Below are positions 17,178 to 26,792 of a DNA stretch of 64,000 nucleotides, in pieces; the stretch's first letter is position 1; every line of letters begins with the position of its first letter. The notes below the pieces were generated by a model that made no database searches, was not told where the DNA came from, and saw nothing but the letters and a program-made list of their open reading frames with translations. The position numbers and the translations under genes were made by a program. Source of the DNA: Clostridia bacterium (GTDB lineage Bacteria; Bacillota; Clostridia; TANB77; UBA1234); assembly GCA_900753975.1 (NCBI GenBank), contig CAAEBC010000013.1, positions 14,309 to 78,308 of the forward strand. The letters are read 5' to 3'.

Positions 17178-18407
17178 TTGGATATTTCGTTCGTACCAAC
17201 TGGAGAATATGATAGAGCCATGAGACCATCTGAAAGTGTAATAGTTTATGAAGGTTCGCGATTTGTTAGGTTTTTTAAAGATAAATATGCTGCTATAAAA
17301 TATGGAACTAAATCAAATCCTAGAATAAAAGGAAATTGTATAAGTTATATGGACCACATGGGATGCCTTATAACAGAAGAGGTAACAGCAAAAGAATTAG
17401 ATACAACCGATGTTTTAGAAACAATTGTAAAGAAAATAAGTGTGCCAACTAGATGGGAAGTTATTGCGTCTGTTGAAGTAACTATAAAAAGAAAAAATGC
17501 AAGTGGAGAGCTAATAGAACACACTCGTATGTACTATCCTAGCGAAGAAGATTACAACAATAAAGAAAAAGAACCAAAAATGACAGAGATAATATTCTTT
17601 GAAGGTAATAAGTCATATTTAAGAAAAACAATTGAAAGATATTTGTCAGAAGAAGAAATTAATAAACGTTTCAATATGGGTGGAATAACATTAAGTCCTT
17701 TTGCACCAGATAAGATAAAAAAAGAAATGCTTGAAACAAAGACAATATATACAATAGACAAACAAAGAAGAGACTATGAACTTCCCGAAGAATTAAAAAG
17801 TTTTGGAAATTATATAGAAACAAAAGAAAAAGAAATCAGATACATAAAAGACGAAAAAATAAAGCCAGAATTTACAGAGTTTAGAGAATATTATGGTCCT
17901 ACAGAAATAGAAAGAGATGTAATTTTATTTAAAAACGATGAGCCAAAAGCTAGAATCGAACAAAACGATGAGATTACATTCAAAAGCAATAGAACACATA
18001 AGATAAAATCTAAAATATTAAACTATCCAGATAAAACAGGAAGCTATGGCGGTGAGGGAAGAGGTACTTATGCAACGTTTGATAATAAAGTACTTTATGC
18101 CACAGGTAGCCAAGCTATCAATGTCAAGAAAACCAAAGATGGAAAAGTTGGATATTCAATTGGACATATAGCGATGGAAGATGCAGATGCTTTAGTAGAA
18201 ATAAAAGGACAGGACATAAATATAGACATAAATAACACAATTAAAAAGCCAGAAGAATTTGCAACATCTATTCTAAAAACATTTAAATCAGACTGGAACA
18301 TAAAACCTACATCAAAAGCAATGTACACTATAAAAAACACAGAAATCACAGGTCAGTTAAATTGCAATGAAATCGTTTCGAATAATACACGTTCTAAGAG
18401 TAAATAA
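17178..18407 (+). CDS. Unrecognised 409-residue soluble protein
   Basis: I do not recognise this protein. TTG start 7 nt after AGGGGG; no other good start nearby. It is rich in Lys and Glu, has no signal peptide or membrane segment, and the middle (about 90-260) is dominated by charged, mostly helical sequence. The C-terminal third (about 285-360) looks beta-rich with glycine turns (DKTGSYGGEGRGTYATFDNK, KDGKVGYSIGHIAMEDADAL). It stands alone, with its own promoter, followed by a repeat-rich spacer. The intact long frame and good codon use argue that it is a real gene. Confidence 0.65.
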   Translation: MDISFVPTGEYDRAMRPSESVIVYEGSRFVRFFKDKYAAIKYGTKSNPRIKGNCISYMDHMGCLITEEVTAKELDTTDVLETIVKKISVPTRWEVIASVEVTIKRKNASGELIEHTRMYYPSEEDYNNKEKEPKMTEIIFFEGNKSYLRKTIERYLSEEEINKRFNMGGITLSPFAPDKIKKEMLETKTIYTIDKQRRDYELPEELKSFGNYIETKEKEIRYIKDEKIKPEFTEFREYYGPTEIERDVILFKNDEPKARIEQNDEITFKSNRTHKIKSKILNYPDKTGSYGGEGRGTYATFDNKVLYATGSQAINVKKTKDGKVGYSIGHIAMEDADALVEIKGQDINIDINNTIKKPEEFATSILKTFKSDWNIKPTSKAMYTIKNTEITGQLNCNEIVSNNTRSKSK

Positions 18408-18486
18408 ATATAAAATTATTTTTTCAGTCGGACTTAATAACCTATGAAAAAGTAGAACAGTAAAAAATAGAGAACAGCGAAAATTT

Positions 18487-18529
18487 GGACGGAGAAAAAT
18501 TCTTACTTTCGAGAATTTTCCTTCGTCTC
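18487..18529. repeat. Diverged copy of the GGGACGGAG palindromic repeat
   Basis: GGACGGAGAAAAATTCT is followed 7 nt later by GAGAATTTTCCTTCGTCTC; related to 6208-6243 and 27682-27731. Confidence 0.65.
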
Positions 18530-18558
18530 TTTTAATAAAATTCGAAAACACTTCTTCT

Positions 18559-18718
18559 CGTTCAGGCTTTAATATGGTAATAGGAGGGGGGGATGATAAT
18601 ACTTTTAGGAGCGTTTTTTTGTCAAGGTGGAGATGACGTTAGTCATACTACCTTGACAAAACCTAGCGGATAAAAGTTTTATCATCCCCCCTCCTATTAT
18701 CATATTAAAGTCTGAACG
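18559..18718. repeat. 160-nt nested palindrome (outer arms)
   Basis: The outer arms, about 34 nt each (CGTTCAGGCTTTAATATGGT... and ...ATATTAAAGTCTGAACG), pair imperfectly and enclose the 91-bp element at 18594-18684. Sequence between 18408 and 18811 otherwise shows no gene. Confidence 0.8.
18594..18684. mobile_element. 91-bp MITE-like hairpin element, complete copy
   Basis: Terminal inverted repeats TGATAATACTTTTA and (other strand) TGATAAAACTTTTA. Inner stem TTGTCAAGGT / ACCTTGACAA at 18620-18629 and 18650-18659, with an apical ATGAC-GTTA-GTCAT hairpin. A second copy lies inverted at 63921-64000. It is too short to encode a transposase, so any movement must be driven in trans. Confidence 0.75.
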
Positions 18719-18811
18719 CATTTTATTAAACACATATTTCAAAAACACCGTTTTTTCTTGCATTTCCCTAAGGAAAATGATAAAATTTTCTGTATGTAAG
18801 GAGTGGTATTT

Positions 18812-21376
18812 GTGGAAGAATTGACACCTATGATGAAGCAATATATGGAAGTAAAAAATCAATATAAAGACTGTTTATTATTATATAGATTAGGAGATTT
18901 TTACGAGTTATTTTTTGATGATGCAATAACAGCATCACGTGAACTTGAAATAACCTTAACGGGAAAAGATTGTGGCTTAAAAGAAAGAGCACCAATGTGC
19001 GGTGTTCCTTATCACGCAGTTCAAAACTACGTCGCAAAGCTAATAGAAAAGGGATATAAAGTTGCAATAGGTGAGCAGCTAGAAGATCCAGCGCTTGCTA
19101 AAGGAATAGTAAAAAGAGACGTTATAAGAGTTATAACACCAGGTACAGTTATAGAATCAAACATTTTAGATGAAAAGAAAAATAATTATCTAGCTAGTAT
19201 TTTTAGAAGTGGAGCTAATTTTGGAATTGCCTATTCAGACGTTTCAACAGGCGAGTTTTATACAACAGAATTTGCAGACAAAAATAATTTCCCAAAAGTT
19301 TTAAATGAACTTGGCAGATTTGAACCAGCAGAAATAGTTGTAAACTCAGAAATGTTTAATGATAAATTTGAAGTCGATAGTATTTCAAAAAAATTTAAAA
19401 CATACATAACTAATCGAGATGAAGAAGATGAAGTACCAGAACTTGAAGGAATGGCAAAATTAGCTAAAATACCTTATGCAGAAAATGCGACTAGATTACT
19501 TTTTAATTATATAAAAGAAACTCAAAAAATAGAGTTAAAGCATATAAACAAAATTAACGTTTATAATGCTTCAAACTACATGACTTTAGACAACATAGCT
19601 AGAAAAAATTTAGAACTTACAGAAACACTTAGAGATAAAAATAAAAAAGGAAGCTTACTTTGGGTATTAGATAAAACTTCTACTTCAATGGGTGGAAGAA
19701 ACTTAAGACGTTGGATAGAAAAGCCTTTGATGGATATTGGAGATATTCATAAACGTTTGCAAGCTGTAAAAGAATTAAAAGAAGACGTTATATTAAGAAG
19801 TGACATATCAGAAACATTAAAAAAAGTTTATGATATAGAAAGACTAACTGGTAAGATAGCTTATGGAAGTGTAAATGCGAGAGATATGATTTCTTTAAAA
19901 ACATCACTTATGCAATTACCTGCGTTAAAAGAGTTAATGAAAGATAGAGCATCGGATTTATTAAAAGAACTTTATGACGAATTAGATGTTTTAGAAGATG
20001 TAGCAAAACTTATTGAAGATGCTATAGTAGATGATCCACCTGTTTCTGTTAAAGAGGGAGGAATAATTAAATCTACTTACGACGAAGAAGTTAATAAACT
20101 TCGCACGGCTTCGACTGAAGGTAAGAATTGGGTTATTGCTATAGAAAGTAAAGAAAGAGAAGCTACTGGAATTAAGAACTTAAAAGTTGGATATAACAAA
20201 GTATTTGGATATTATTTAGAAGTTTCTAAATCTTTTGTAAATATGGTGCCAGATAGATTTATTAGAAAACAAACTTTGAGTACAGGAGAGCGTTATATAA
20301 CGGACGAGCTTAAAGAAATAGAAAGTACAATACTTGGTGCTCAAGATAAAGTTGTTAATTTAGAATACGAGATTTTTACAAAGATAAGAGAGAAAATTGC
20401 TACACAAATAGAACGTTTGCAAATGAGTAGTAATGCTGTTGCTACTATTGATACACTTTGTTCTTTTGCAGAAGTTGCAGATTTGAATTCGTATGTTATG
20501 CCGGAAGTAGATGAATCAAATGATATTATAATAAAAGATGGCAGACATCCTGTAGTAGAAAGATTGATTGATTCCGGAAGTTTTGTTCCTAATGATACTT
20601 TTTTAAATACTACTGAAGATAGAATAAATATCATTACGGGACCTAATATGGCTGGTAAGTCTACATACATGAGACAAGTAGCACAAATTGTTTTGATGGC
20701 TCAAATAGGCAGTTTCGTTCCTGCTAGTAGTGCGAAGATTGGTATTGTGGATAGAATATTTACCAGAGTTGGTGCTTCGGATGATTTATCTACCGGTCAA
20801 TCAACATTTATGGTTGAGATGAACGAAGTTGCAAATATAGTTTTAAATGCAACTCCAAGAAGTTTATTAATTTTAGATGAAATAGGAAGAGGAACTTCAA
20901 CTTTTGATGGACTATCTATTGCTTGGGCTGTTGTAGAATATATTTCTAAAACAGAAAAAATAGGTGCAAGAACTTTGTTCGCGACACATTATCATGAACT
21001 AACAGAGCTTGAAGATAAGTTAGACGGAGTGAAAAATTATTGTATAGCTGTTAAGGAAAAAGGTGAAGATGTAATTTTCCTTCGTAAGATTATACGTGGC
21101 GGAGCAGACGAAAGCTACGGTATATACGTGGCAAAACTTGCCGGAATTCCAAATGTAATAATCAAAAGAGCAAATGAAATTTTAAATGGATTAAAAGAAG
21201 GAAGTTACGCAATTTCACAAGTTAGAGAAAATAAAAATATAAAAAATGTTTCTCAAGTAGATTTCTATAATTACAAACTTGGCGAAATAGAAAACGAACT
21301 TCAAAAGATAGATGTTAATGAATTGACACCTATTGATGCTTTAAATATTTTAGTAAAAATGAAAAGTAAATTGTAA
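18812..21376 (+). CDS. mutS: DNA mismatch repair protein MutS
   Basis: An 854-residue mismatch-binding ATPase. N-terminal mismatch-recognition domain has YRLGDFYELFFDDA (the Phe-x-Glu wedge) and PMCGVPYHAV. The core and clamp domains follow (about 250-560). The C-terminal ATPase has Walker A GPNMAGKSTYMRQ (about 610), the DLSTGQSTFMVEM signature, Walker B LLILDEIGRGTSTFDG and the ATHYHELTEL motif. GTG 18812 was chosen, 8 nt after TAAGGAG; an in-frame GTG at 18803 overlaps that site. First gene of mutS-mutL-miaA. Confidence 0.96.
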   Translation: MEELTPMMKQYMEVKNQYKDCLLLYRLGDFYELFFDDAITASRELEITLTGKDCGLKERAPMCGVPYHAVQNYVAKLIEKGYKVAIGEQLEDPALAKGIVKRDVIRVITPGTVIESNILDEKKNNYLASIFRSGANFGIAYSDVSTGEFYTTEFADKNNFPKVLNELGRFEPAEIVVNSEMFNDKFEVDSISKKFKTYITNRDEEDEVPELEGMAKLAKIPYAENATRLLFNYIKETQKIELKHINKINVYNASNYMTLDNIARKNLELTETLRDKNKKGSLLWVLDKTSTSMGGRNLRRWIEKPLMDIGDIHKRLQAVKELKEDVILRSDISETLKKVYDIERLTGKIAYGSVNARDMISLKTSLMQLPALKELMKDRASDLLKELYDELDVLEDVAKLIEDAIVDDPPVSVKEGGIIKSTYDEEVNKLRTASTEGKNWVIAIESKEREATGIKNLKVGYNKVFGYYLEVSKSFVNMVPDRFIRKQTLSTGERYITDELKEIESTILGAQDKVVNLEYEIFTKIREKIATQIERLQMSSNAVATIDTLCSFAEVADLNSYVMPEVDESNDIIIKDGRHPVVERLIDSGSFVPNDTFLNTTEDRINIITGPNMAGKSTYMRQVAQIVLMAQIGSFVPASSAKIGIVDRIFTRVGASDDLSTGQSTFMVEMNEVANIVLNATPRSLLILDEIGRGTSTFDGLSIAWAVVEYISKTEKIGARTLFATHYHELTELEDKLDGVKNYCIAVKEKGEDVIFLRKIIRGGADESYGIYVAKLAGIPNVIIKRANEILNGLKEGSYAISQVRENKNIKNVSQVDFYNYKLGEIENELQKIDVNELTPIDALNILVKMKSKL

Positions 21377-21394
21377 TTAAAGGAGGAGAATTTT

Positions 21395-23404
21395 ATGGGT
21401 AGCATTGTTTTATTAGACGATTTAACGATAAATCAGATTGCAGCAGGCGAAGTTATAGAAAGACCAGCAAATGTAGTAAAAGAACTTGTTGAGAATTCTA
21501 TTGATGCGGGTGCAACGTCTATAAATGTTGAAATAGAAAATGGTGGAATATCGCTTATAAGAATAACAGACAATGGCAAAGGTATAGCAGCAGATGATGT
21601 AGAGATAGCTTTTGAACGACATGCTACAAGTAAAATTCGAAGTGCCAAAGATCTTATAAAAGTTTCTACTATGGGGTTTAGAGGTGAGGCTTTAGCAAGT
21701 ATAGCAGCTATTGCAAAAGTAGAACTTGTTACAAAAACAAAAGATGCAGAGATGGGAACGAGAATTATTGTAGAGGGAGGAGACGTAGTTTTAAAAGAAG
21801 AGTGCGGAGCTCCAAACGGTACGACAATAACAGTTAGAGAATTGTTTTTTAACACTCCTGTTAGATATAAATTTTTAAAGAAAGATTTTACTGAAGGAGG
21901 ATATATTGAAACAGCTCTTGAAAGAATCTCACTTATAAATCCAGAAATATCTTTTAGACTAATTAGTAACAAAAAACAAATTTTGCAGACAAGTGGAAAC
22001 GGAGATATGAAAACTGTTGTGTTTAATATTTTTGGAAAAGATGTTTCGCAAAATATTGTTGATTTAAATTTTGAATATGAGGGAATAGAGGTTACTGGTG
22101 TTGCTGGAAAACCAGAGATAGCAAGATCAAACAGAAGTAATCAACTTTTCTATGTTAATGGTAGATTTATAAAAGATAAAACTTTATCTGCCGCAACAGA
22201 AGAGGCATATAGAACTTTGGTACCACAAGGTAAGTTTTGTTTTTGCATAGTAAATGTAAATATGAATCCAGAAATGGTAGATGTCAATGTTCATCCTGCT
22301 AAGCTAGAAGTTAGATTTACTGAAGAGGGAAAAGTTTTTAAAGCTGTTTATCATGCAGTTAGAAATGCACTTTTAGGAAATGATTTGATAAAAGACGAAT
22401 CTGCAGACGAAAAACCAATCGTTAGAGAAAACGCAGTAACTAATGAGACACCAGTGAAGAAAGGCTTGTTTGAAATCTTTAGAGGCGGTAAGTCAAATGA
22501 GAAAAAAGAAGAAAATACTAATCTAAGAACTATGAATATAGAAGTAACCAAAAAAGAAAATGATGATACTTTTATTTCAAAGATGATGACTAAAGGTAGA
22601 CAAGAAAATACGGAGGCAAGTGAAGAACATTTAGATAACAAAGATACGGTTAGTGAACTAACTGTTAGGGAACAAACTAACAATTATAATGTTAACGATG
22701 AAGAAAATGAAATAGTTACAAATAATAAAGTTAAAGATATAGTAGATGCATATAACGAAAAAGAATCATCAGAGCAAAAGCAAGTGCCAATGTTTTACGA
22801 ACAAGACTTTATAGAAAAAGTAGAGTTGCCAGAATATCAAATTTTAGGAGTGGCATTTAATACATACATACTTTTGCAATTAGATGATGACATATATATT
22901 TTGGATCAACATGCTGCACATGAAAGGGTTTTGTATGAAAAAGTAAAACAAAATTTTTATAAAGATGGTGGCAAAGAGGTTCAAATGTTACTTCTGCCAG
23001 ATGTAATAGATTTACCAAAAAAAGATATGAGACTAGTTCATGATAATCTGAAATTGTTTGAACAATCTGGATTTGATATAGAAGAATTTGGTGAGAATAC
23101 GATAAAGATTAATGGTGTTCCAGTAATTTGTTATGAGATGGATACAAAGGATTTATTTTTAGATATTATAGATGGACTTGATATAACAAATAGAACAAAT
23201 AAACAAGATATAGAAGAAAAATTTATTTCTACTGTTGCTTGCAAGGCTGCAGTTAAAGCAAACATGTACTTAGATGAGAGAGAAATAAGAGGACTTTTAG
23301 ATGAATTACTTCTTTTAGAAAATCCTTTTACATGTCCTCACGGAAGACCAACAGCAATAAGAATTACAAAAACAGAAATAGAGAAAAAATTTGGGAGAAG
23401 ATAA
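21395..23404 (+). CDS. mutL: DNA mismatch repair endonuclease MutL
   Basis: A 669-residue protein. N-terminal GHKL ATPase (about 1-330) has NQIAAGEVIERPANVVKELV, NSIDAGATSINVEI, DNGKGIAADD and TMGFRGEALASI. A charged, low-complexity linker (about 340-460) leads to the C-terminal domain with the endonuclease motif DQHAAHERVLYE and the metal-site CPHGRP. It is therefore the nicking type found in bacteria without MutH. ATG after AAAGGAGGAG, 18 nt past mutS. Confidence 0.96.
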   Translation: MGSIVLLDDLTINQIAAGEVIERPANVVKELVENSIDAGATSINVEIENGGISLIRITDNGKGIAADDVEIAFERHATSKIRSAKDLIKVSTMGFRGEALASIAAIAKVELVTKTKDAEMGTRIIVEGGDVVLKEECGAPNGTTITVRELFFNTPVRYKFLKKDFTEGGYIETALERISLINPEISFRLISNKKQILQTSGNGDMKTVVFNIFGKDVSQNIVDLNFEYEGIEVTGVAGKPEIARSNRSNQLFYVNGRFIKDKTLSAATEEAYRTLVPQGKFCFCIVNVNMNPEMVDVNVHPAKLEVRFTEEGKVFKAVYHAVRNALLGNDLIKDESADEKPIVRENAVTNETPVKKGLFEIFRGGKSNEKKEENTNLRTMNIEVTKKENDDTFISKMMTKGRQENTEASEEHLDNKDTVSELTVREQTNNYNVNDEENEIVTNNKVKDIVDAYNEKESSEQKQVPMFYEQDFIEKVELPEYQILGVAFNTYILLQLDDDIYILDQHAAHERVLYEKVKQNFYKDGGKEVQMLLLPDVIDLPKKDMRLVHDNLKLFEQSGFDIEEFGENTIKINGVPVICYEMDTKDLFLDIIDGLDITNRTNKQDIEEKFISTVACKAAVKANMYLDEREIRGLLDELLLLENPFTCPHGRPTAIRITKTEIEKKFGRR

Positions 23405-23406
23405 TT

Positions 23407-24315
23407 ATGAAACCAAAAGTAGTGGTTATAGTAGGACCTACAGCATCTGGAAAAACAGCTGTGTCTATTGAACTTGCTAAAAAAATAAATGGAGAAATAA
23501 TCTCGGCAGATTCTATGCAAATATATAAATATATGGATATTGGTACAGCAAAGCCAACTTTAGATGAAATGCAAGGCATTAAGCATTATATGTTAGATGT
23601 GGTTATGCCGGATGAAACTTTTAATGTTGCAAAATATAAAAGTATGGCTGAAAGTGCGATAGAGGAAATCTTGAAAAAAGGTAAAGTGCCTATCATAGTT
23701 GGAGGAACTGGACTATATATAAATACTTTAGTAGATGGTATTGAATTTGCAGATGTTCCTGGCGATGAAGAATACAGAAACGAATTAATTGAAAAGGGCT
23801 ATCGTGAAGGAGCTATGTCGATTTATAAAGAACTTGAAAAAGTTGATAGTGAGTCAGCAAAAAAAATTGATCCGAATAATATTAGAAGAGTAGCAAGAGC
23901 ACTTGAAATATATAAAGTTACAGGGAAAACAAAAACCCAGCTAGACATTGAATCGAGAAAAGAAGTAAAATATGACTATAGACTTTTTGGTATGGAATGG
24001 GATCGTGAAACTTTATATAATAGAATTGATTTAAGAGTAGATAAAATGATTGAGGCAGGTCTTATTGATGAAGTAAGAAATGTAACAGAAAAGTTTAAGA
24101 TATCTAATACAGCTGTTCAAGGTTTAGGATATAAGGAAGTTATAGAATTTTTAAATGGTAATATTTCTTATGAAGAAATGATTGAAAAATTAAAATTGGA
24201 AACTAGACATTATGCAAAAAGACAACTTACTTGGTTTAGAAGAGATAAAAGAATTAAATGGATTAAGCCAGATGAAAATGCGACTTGTGTAATTATTAAT
24301 GAATTACAGGTTTAA
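23407..24315 (+). CDS. miaA: tRNA dimethylallyltransferase
   Basis: A 302-residue enzyme that prenylates A37 of tRNAs reading UNN codons. P-loop GPTASGKTAVSIELAKK, catalytic ISADSMQIYKYMDIGTAKPT, IIVGGTGLYINTLVDG, DPNNIRRVARALEIYKVTG, and the C-terminal RHYAKRQLTWFRRD signature. Start at ATG 23407, 2 nt after the mutL stop. In many Firmicutes hfq follows; it does not here. Confidence 0.95.
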   Translation: MKPKVVVIVGPTASGKTAVSIELAKKINGEIISADSMQIYKYMDIGTAKPTLDEMQGIKHYMLDVVMPDETFNVAKYKSMAESAIEEILKKGKVPIIVGGTGLYINTLVDGIEFADVPGDEEYRNELIEKGYREGAMSIYKELEKVDSESAKKIDPNNIRRVARALEIYKVTGKTKTQLDIESRKEVKYDYRLFGMEWDRETLYNRIDLRVDKMIEAGLIDEVRNVTEKFKISNTAVQGLGYKEVIEFLNGNISYEEMIEKLKLETRHYAKRQLTWFRRDKRIKWIKPDENATCVIINELQV

Positions 24316-24328
24316 AAGGAGTATGTAA

Positions 24329-25588
24329 ATGCAAAAGAAAAAGGGAAGTAATTTGATATTTGTTTTGCTATCAATTATCATAATTGTGCTTATATTTCTT
24401 GCCGTGAATATAGTGCGCCTTTTTAATAAACCAATAGAAACGACACTTGTAAAAAATGGCGAACTTATAAAATATGAAGAAGTTACAGGATATATTATAA
24501 GAGATGAAACAGTTATAGATTTGAGTAATTATGATGGTGTTATGCAGGTAGTTACAGAAGATTTAAATAAGGTTAGAGCGGGTGGCGTTATAGCAAATTT
24601 CGTTTCAAGTTCTGAAAAAGATTTGATGAAAAAGATAGAAGAACTTGATAAAAAAATAGAAGAAGCTATGGAGACACAGCAAACGATATATCCTAGTGAT
24701 GTGAAGGCTTTGGATGCGAGTATCCAAGTAGAATTGTATGAGAATATAAAAAATAATAATGACATTAATTCTATAAAAGAAAATAAATCAAAGGTAAATA
24801 CAAGCATAAAAAAGAAGGCACAAATCGTTGGAGAGTTAAGTCCTGTTGGTTCGAAACTTAAAGAATTAATTAACGAAAGAAATGATTATGAGAAGCAAAT
24901 AAATAATGGTAAGAAGGAATTAATATCACCTAGGTCTGGAATTGTCTCATATAGAGTTGATGGATATGAAAATAATTTTACTAAAGACAATATCTCTAAG
25001 ATGACGTGGGGGGATTTGTCTAGCTATAAACTTAATAGCAATCAAATGGTTCCAGTAAGCAATAAAAATGTTAAGGTGGTAAATAATTTTGAGTCATACA
25101 TAGCTATTTTTATGAATTCACCTGAAAGTAAAAATGCTAATCTAAATGATAAACTATACTTGAGGTTTCAAAACACAGGAGAGAATCTTATTCCTGCAAG
25201 CATAGAGTATATTTCAGAAGAAGCAGGTGGCAGACTGATTGTTTTAAAAATTCAAGAAAATAACGAAGAGCTTACTAAATATAGAAAGATAAATCTTGAT
25301 GTGGTTTGGTGGAGTTATACTGGATTTAAATTGCATAAAAGTGTTATTTCTCAAAAAGAGGTTACAAATGTAGCAGGACAATATATTACTACACTTAGCA
25401 GTGTTACTATTCCGAAGGCTGGTTATAACGAGACAGCTTATGTTAAAATCGTAAAAGAGTTTGGTGACTATGTTATTGTAGACAATTATACTGATAAAGA
25501 ATACCTAGATATGGGATTTACAGAGGAAGATATTAAAAATTTTGTCACAATAAAAATGTACACTGAGGTCTTAGTAAACGAACAATGA
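24329..25588 (+). CDS. HlyD-like membrane-anchored protein upstream of sepF
   Basis: A 419-residue protein. One N-terminal membrane helix (about 9-29, LIFVLLSIIIIVLIFLAVNI) is followed by an extracytoplasmic region. A lipoyl-like half motif comes first (EVTGYIIRDETVIDLSNYDG), then a coiled coil at about 95-195 (DLMKKIEELDKKIEEAME ...), then the second half (ISPRSGIVSYRVDGYE), the adaptor pattern of HlyD/RND-type proteins. ATG after AAAAGGAG, 13 nt past miaA. Similar proteins sit next to sepF in Clostridia, suggesting an envelope or division role. Confidence 0.75.
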   Translation: MQKKKGSNLIFVLLSIIIIVLIFLAVNIVRLFNKPIETTLVKNGELIKYEEVTGYIIRDETVIDLSNYDGVMQVVTEDLNKVRAGGVIANFVSSSEKDLMKKIEELDKKIEEAMETQQTIYPSDVKALDASIQVELYENIKNNNDINSIKENKSKVNTSIKKKAQIVGELSPVGSKLKELINERNDYEKQINNGKKELISPRSGIVSYRVDGYENNFTKDNISKMTWGDLSSYKLNSNQMVPVSNKNVKVVNNFESYIAIFMNSPESKNANLNDKLYLRFQNTGENLIPASIEYISEEAGGRLIVLKIQENNEELTKYRKINLDVVWWSYTGFKLHKSVISQKEVTNVAGQYITTLSSVTIPKAGYNETAYVKIVKEFGDYVIVDNYTDKEYLDMGFTEEDIKNFVTIKMYTEVLVNEQ

Positions 25589-25597
25589 CGACATTTG

Positions 25598-25619
25598 TCG
25601 ATATGTTACAGATATGTTA
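25598..25619. repeat. 11-bp tandem direct repeat
   Basis: GATATGTTACA occurs twice head-to-tail about 40 bp upstream of the sepF promoter. It could be a regulator binding site. Confidence 0.4.
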
Positions 25620-25657
25620 CAAAAACATTAAATTAACATTACAATATAGCATTTTGG

Positions 25658-25685
25658 TTGAAATATTTTTGGGTTTTGGTATAAA
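25658..25685 (+). promoter_or_regulatory. Candidate sepF promoter
   Basis: TTGAAA, a 16-nt spacer ending TGG (extended -10), then TATAAA, 48 nt before the sepF start. Confidence 0.6.
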
Positions 25686-25733
25686 ATGGTTCTGTACAAA
25701 AGATAAACTAGAATGTTTTAGGAGGGTATTTCA

Positions 25734-26192
25734 ATGGGAAATAAATTTATGAATAAAGTATGGGGGATGTTAGGTGTAGAAAGTGATGATGATTACTATG
25801 ACGATTACGATTCTACTGCTAACAATAATATAGATGACAAAGGTACAAGCCTAACTACAACAAACAACAACAAGAAAAACAAAGTTGTTGGTATGCCAGG
25901 AATGCAACAAGTAAAGGTCATTATCTCACAACCTAGTACTTTTGAACAATCTGAAGAAATTTGTGAACATTTGAAAGAGAAAAAGTCAATAATTGTTAAT
26001 TTAGAATATGTTAATAAGGACGTTGCAAGAAGAATAGTGGATTTCATTAGTGGAGCCGTTTATGGATTAGATGGTAACATTCAAAAGATATCAAATTCTA
26101 TTTTCCTAGTAGCACCATTTAACTATGAAATTACAAATGAGGTAATGAAAGAAGATATTAAAAACAAATTATCTGTATCTTGGATAAAGTAG
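25734..26192 (+). CDS. sepF: Cell division protein SepF
   Basis: A 152-residue protein that polymerises and tethers FtsZ to the membrane in Gram-positive bacteria. N-terminal membrane-targeting helix (MGNKFMNKVWGMLGVE), a variable Asp/Asn-rich linker (about 17-50), and the conserved core QVKVIISQPSTFEQSEEICE ... IVNLEYVNKDVARRIVDFIS and FLVAPFNYEI. ATG after TAGGAGGG. Followed by divIVA; the usual yggT and ylmH genes are absent between them. Confidence 0.93.
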   Translation: MGNKFMNKVWGMLGVESDDDYYDDYDSTANNNIDDKGTSLTTTNNNKKNKVVGMPGMQQVKVIISQPSTFEQSEEICEHLKEKKSIIVNLEYVNKDVARRIVDFISGAVYGLDGNIQKISNSIFLVAPFNYEITNEVMKEDIKNKLSVSWIK

Positions 26193-26220
26193 TAGATAAT
26201 ATTTTTAAGGAGGAGGTAGC

Positions 26221-26682
26221 ATGTTAACTCCATTAGACATTGAAAACAAAACTTTTAATAAACAAATAATGAGTGGATATAGTGTAGACGAAGTACAAAA
26301 CTTTATGAATGAACTACTTAAGGACTATGAGAAACTATATAAAGAGAATATCGAATATAAGGATAAAATTGACATGCTAAATCAAGGAATTCAGCATTAT
26401 AAGTCAATCGAAGATACTTTGCAAAATGCACTTGTTGTCGCTCAAGGAACAGCTGAGAGTGTTAAGCAAAATGCAAAAGCAGAGGCTGATAATATAATAA
26501 AAGAAGCTGAATTAAATGCTTTAAAATCAGTTGATGATATTAATAAGCAAGTTGTAGAAAAAAGGCTTCAATTAGATGAGACTAAAAAACAATTTGACGT
26601 GTATAAAGCCAAGATGGAAGCACTTTTGATTTCACAACTTGAGATATTAAAAGAAGTTAATAGAAATGAAAATAAAGAATAG
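26221..26682 (+). CDS. divIVA: DivIVA-family polar/septal scaffold
   Basis: A 153-residue coiled-coil protein. The N-terminal lipid-binding module is clear: MLTPLDIENKTFNKQIMSGY then SVDEVQNFMNELLKDYEKLY. The rest (about 45-150) is helical, rich in Lys, Glu and Gln. It marks curved membranes and recruits wall-growth factors. ATG after AAGGAGGAGG, 28 nt after sepF. Followed by a weak terminator. Confidence 0.92.
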   Translation: MLTPLDIENKTFNKQIMSGYSVDEVQNFMNELLKDYEKLYKENIEYKDKIDMLNQGIQHYKSIEDTLQNALVVAQGTAESVKQNAKAEADNIIKEAELNALKSVDDINKQVVEKRLQLDETKKQFDVYKAKMEALLISQLEILKEVNRNENKE

Positions 26683-26707
26683 ACGTCCAAAAGGGCGTTT
26701 ATTTTTA
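26683..26707 (+). terminator. Weak intrinsic terminator after divIVA
   Basis: ACGTCC pairs with GGGCGT (one wobble) around AAAA, then TTTATTTTT. Confidence 0.6.
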
Positions 26708-26730
26708 TGGTGAATTTTAAGTTAAAAATA

Positions 26731-26759
26731 TTGACATGATATGTTATATGAAATAAACT
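26731..26759 (+). promoter_or_regulatory. Promoter of the cyclophilin gene
   Basis: TTGACA, a 17-nt spacer, then TAAACT, 34 nt before the start codon. Confidence 0.65.
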
Positions 26760-26792
26760 CAAAATGTAATTTTTTTAAGAGGAGAGTGTGTG

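Noticed and set aside
18605..18862. 85-codon minus-strand frame across the nested palindrome
   Set aside because: It spans the repeat element and the mutS start; no start signals and no recognisable protein.
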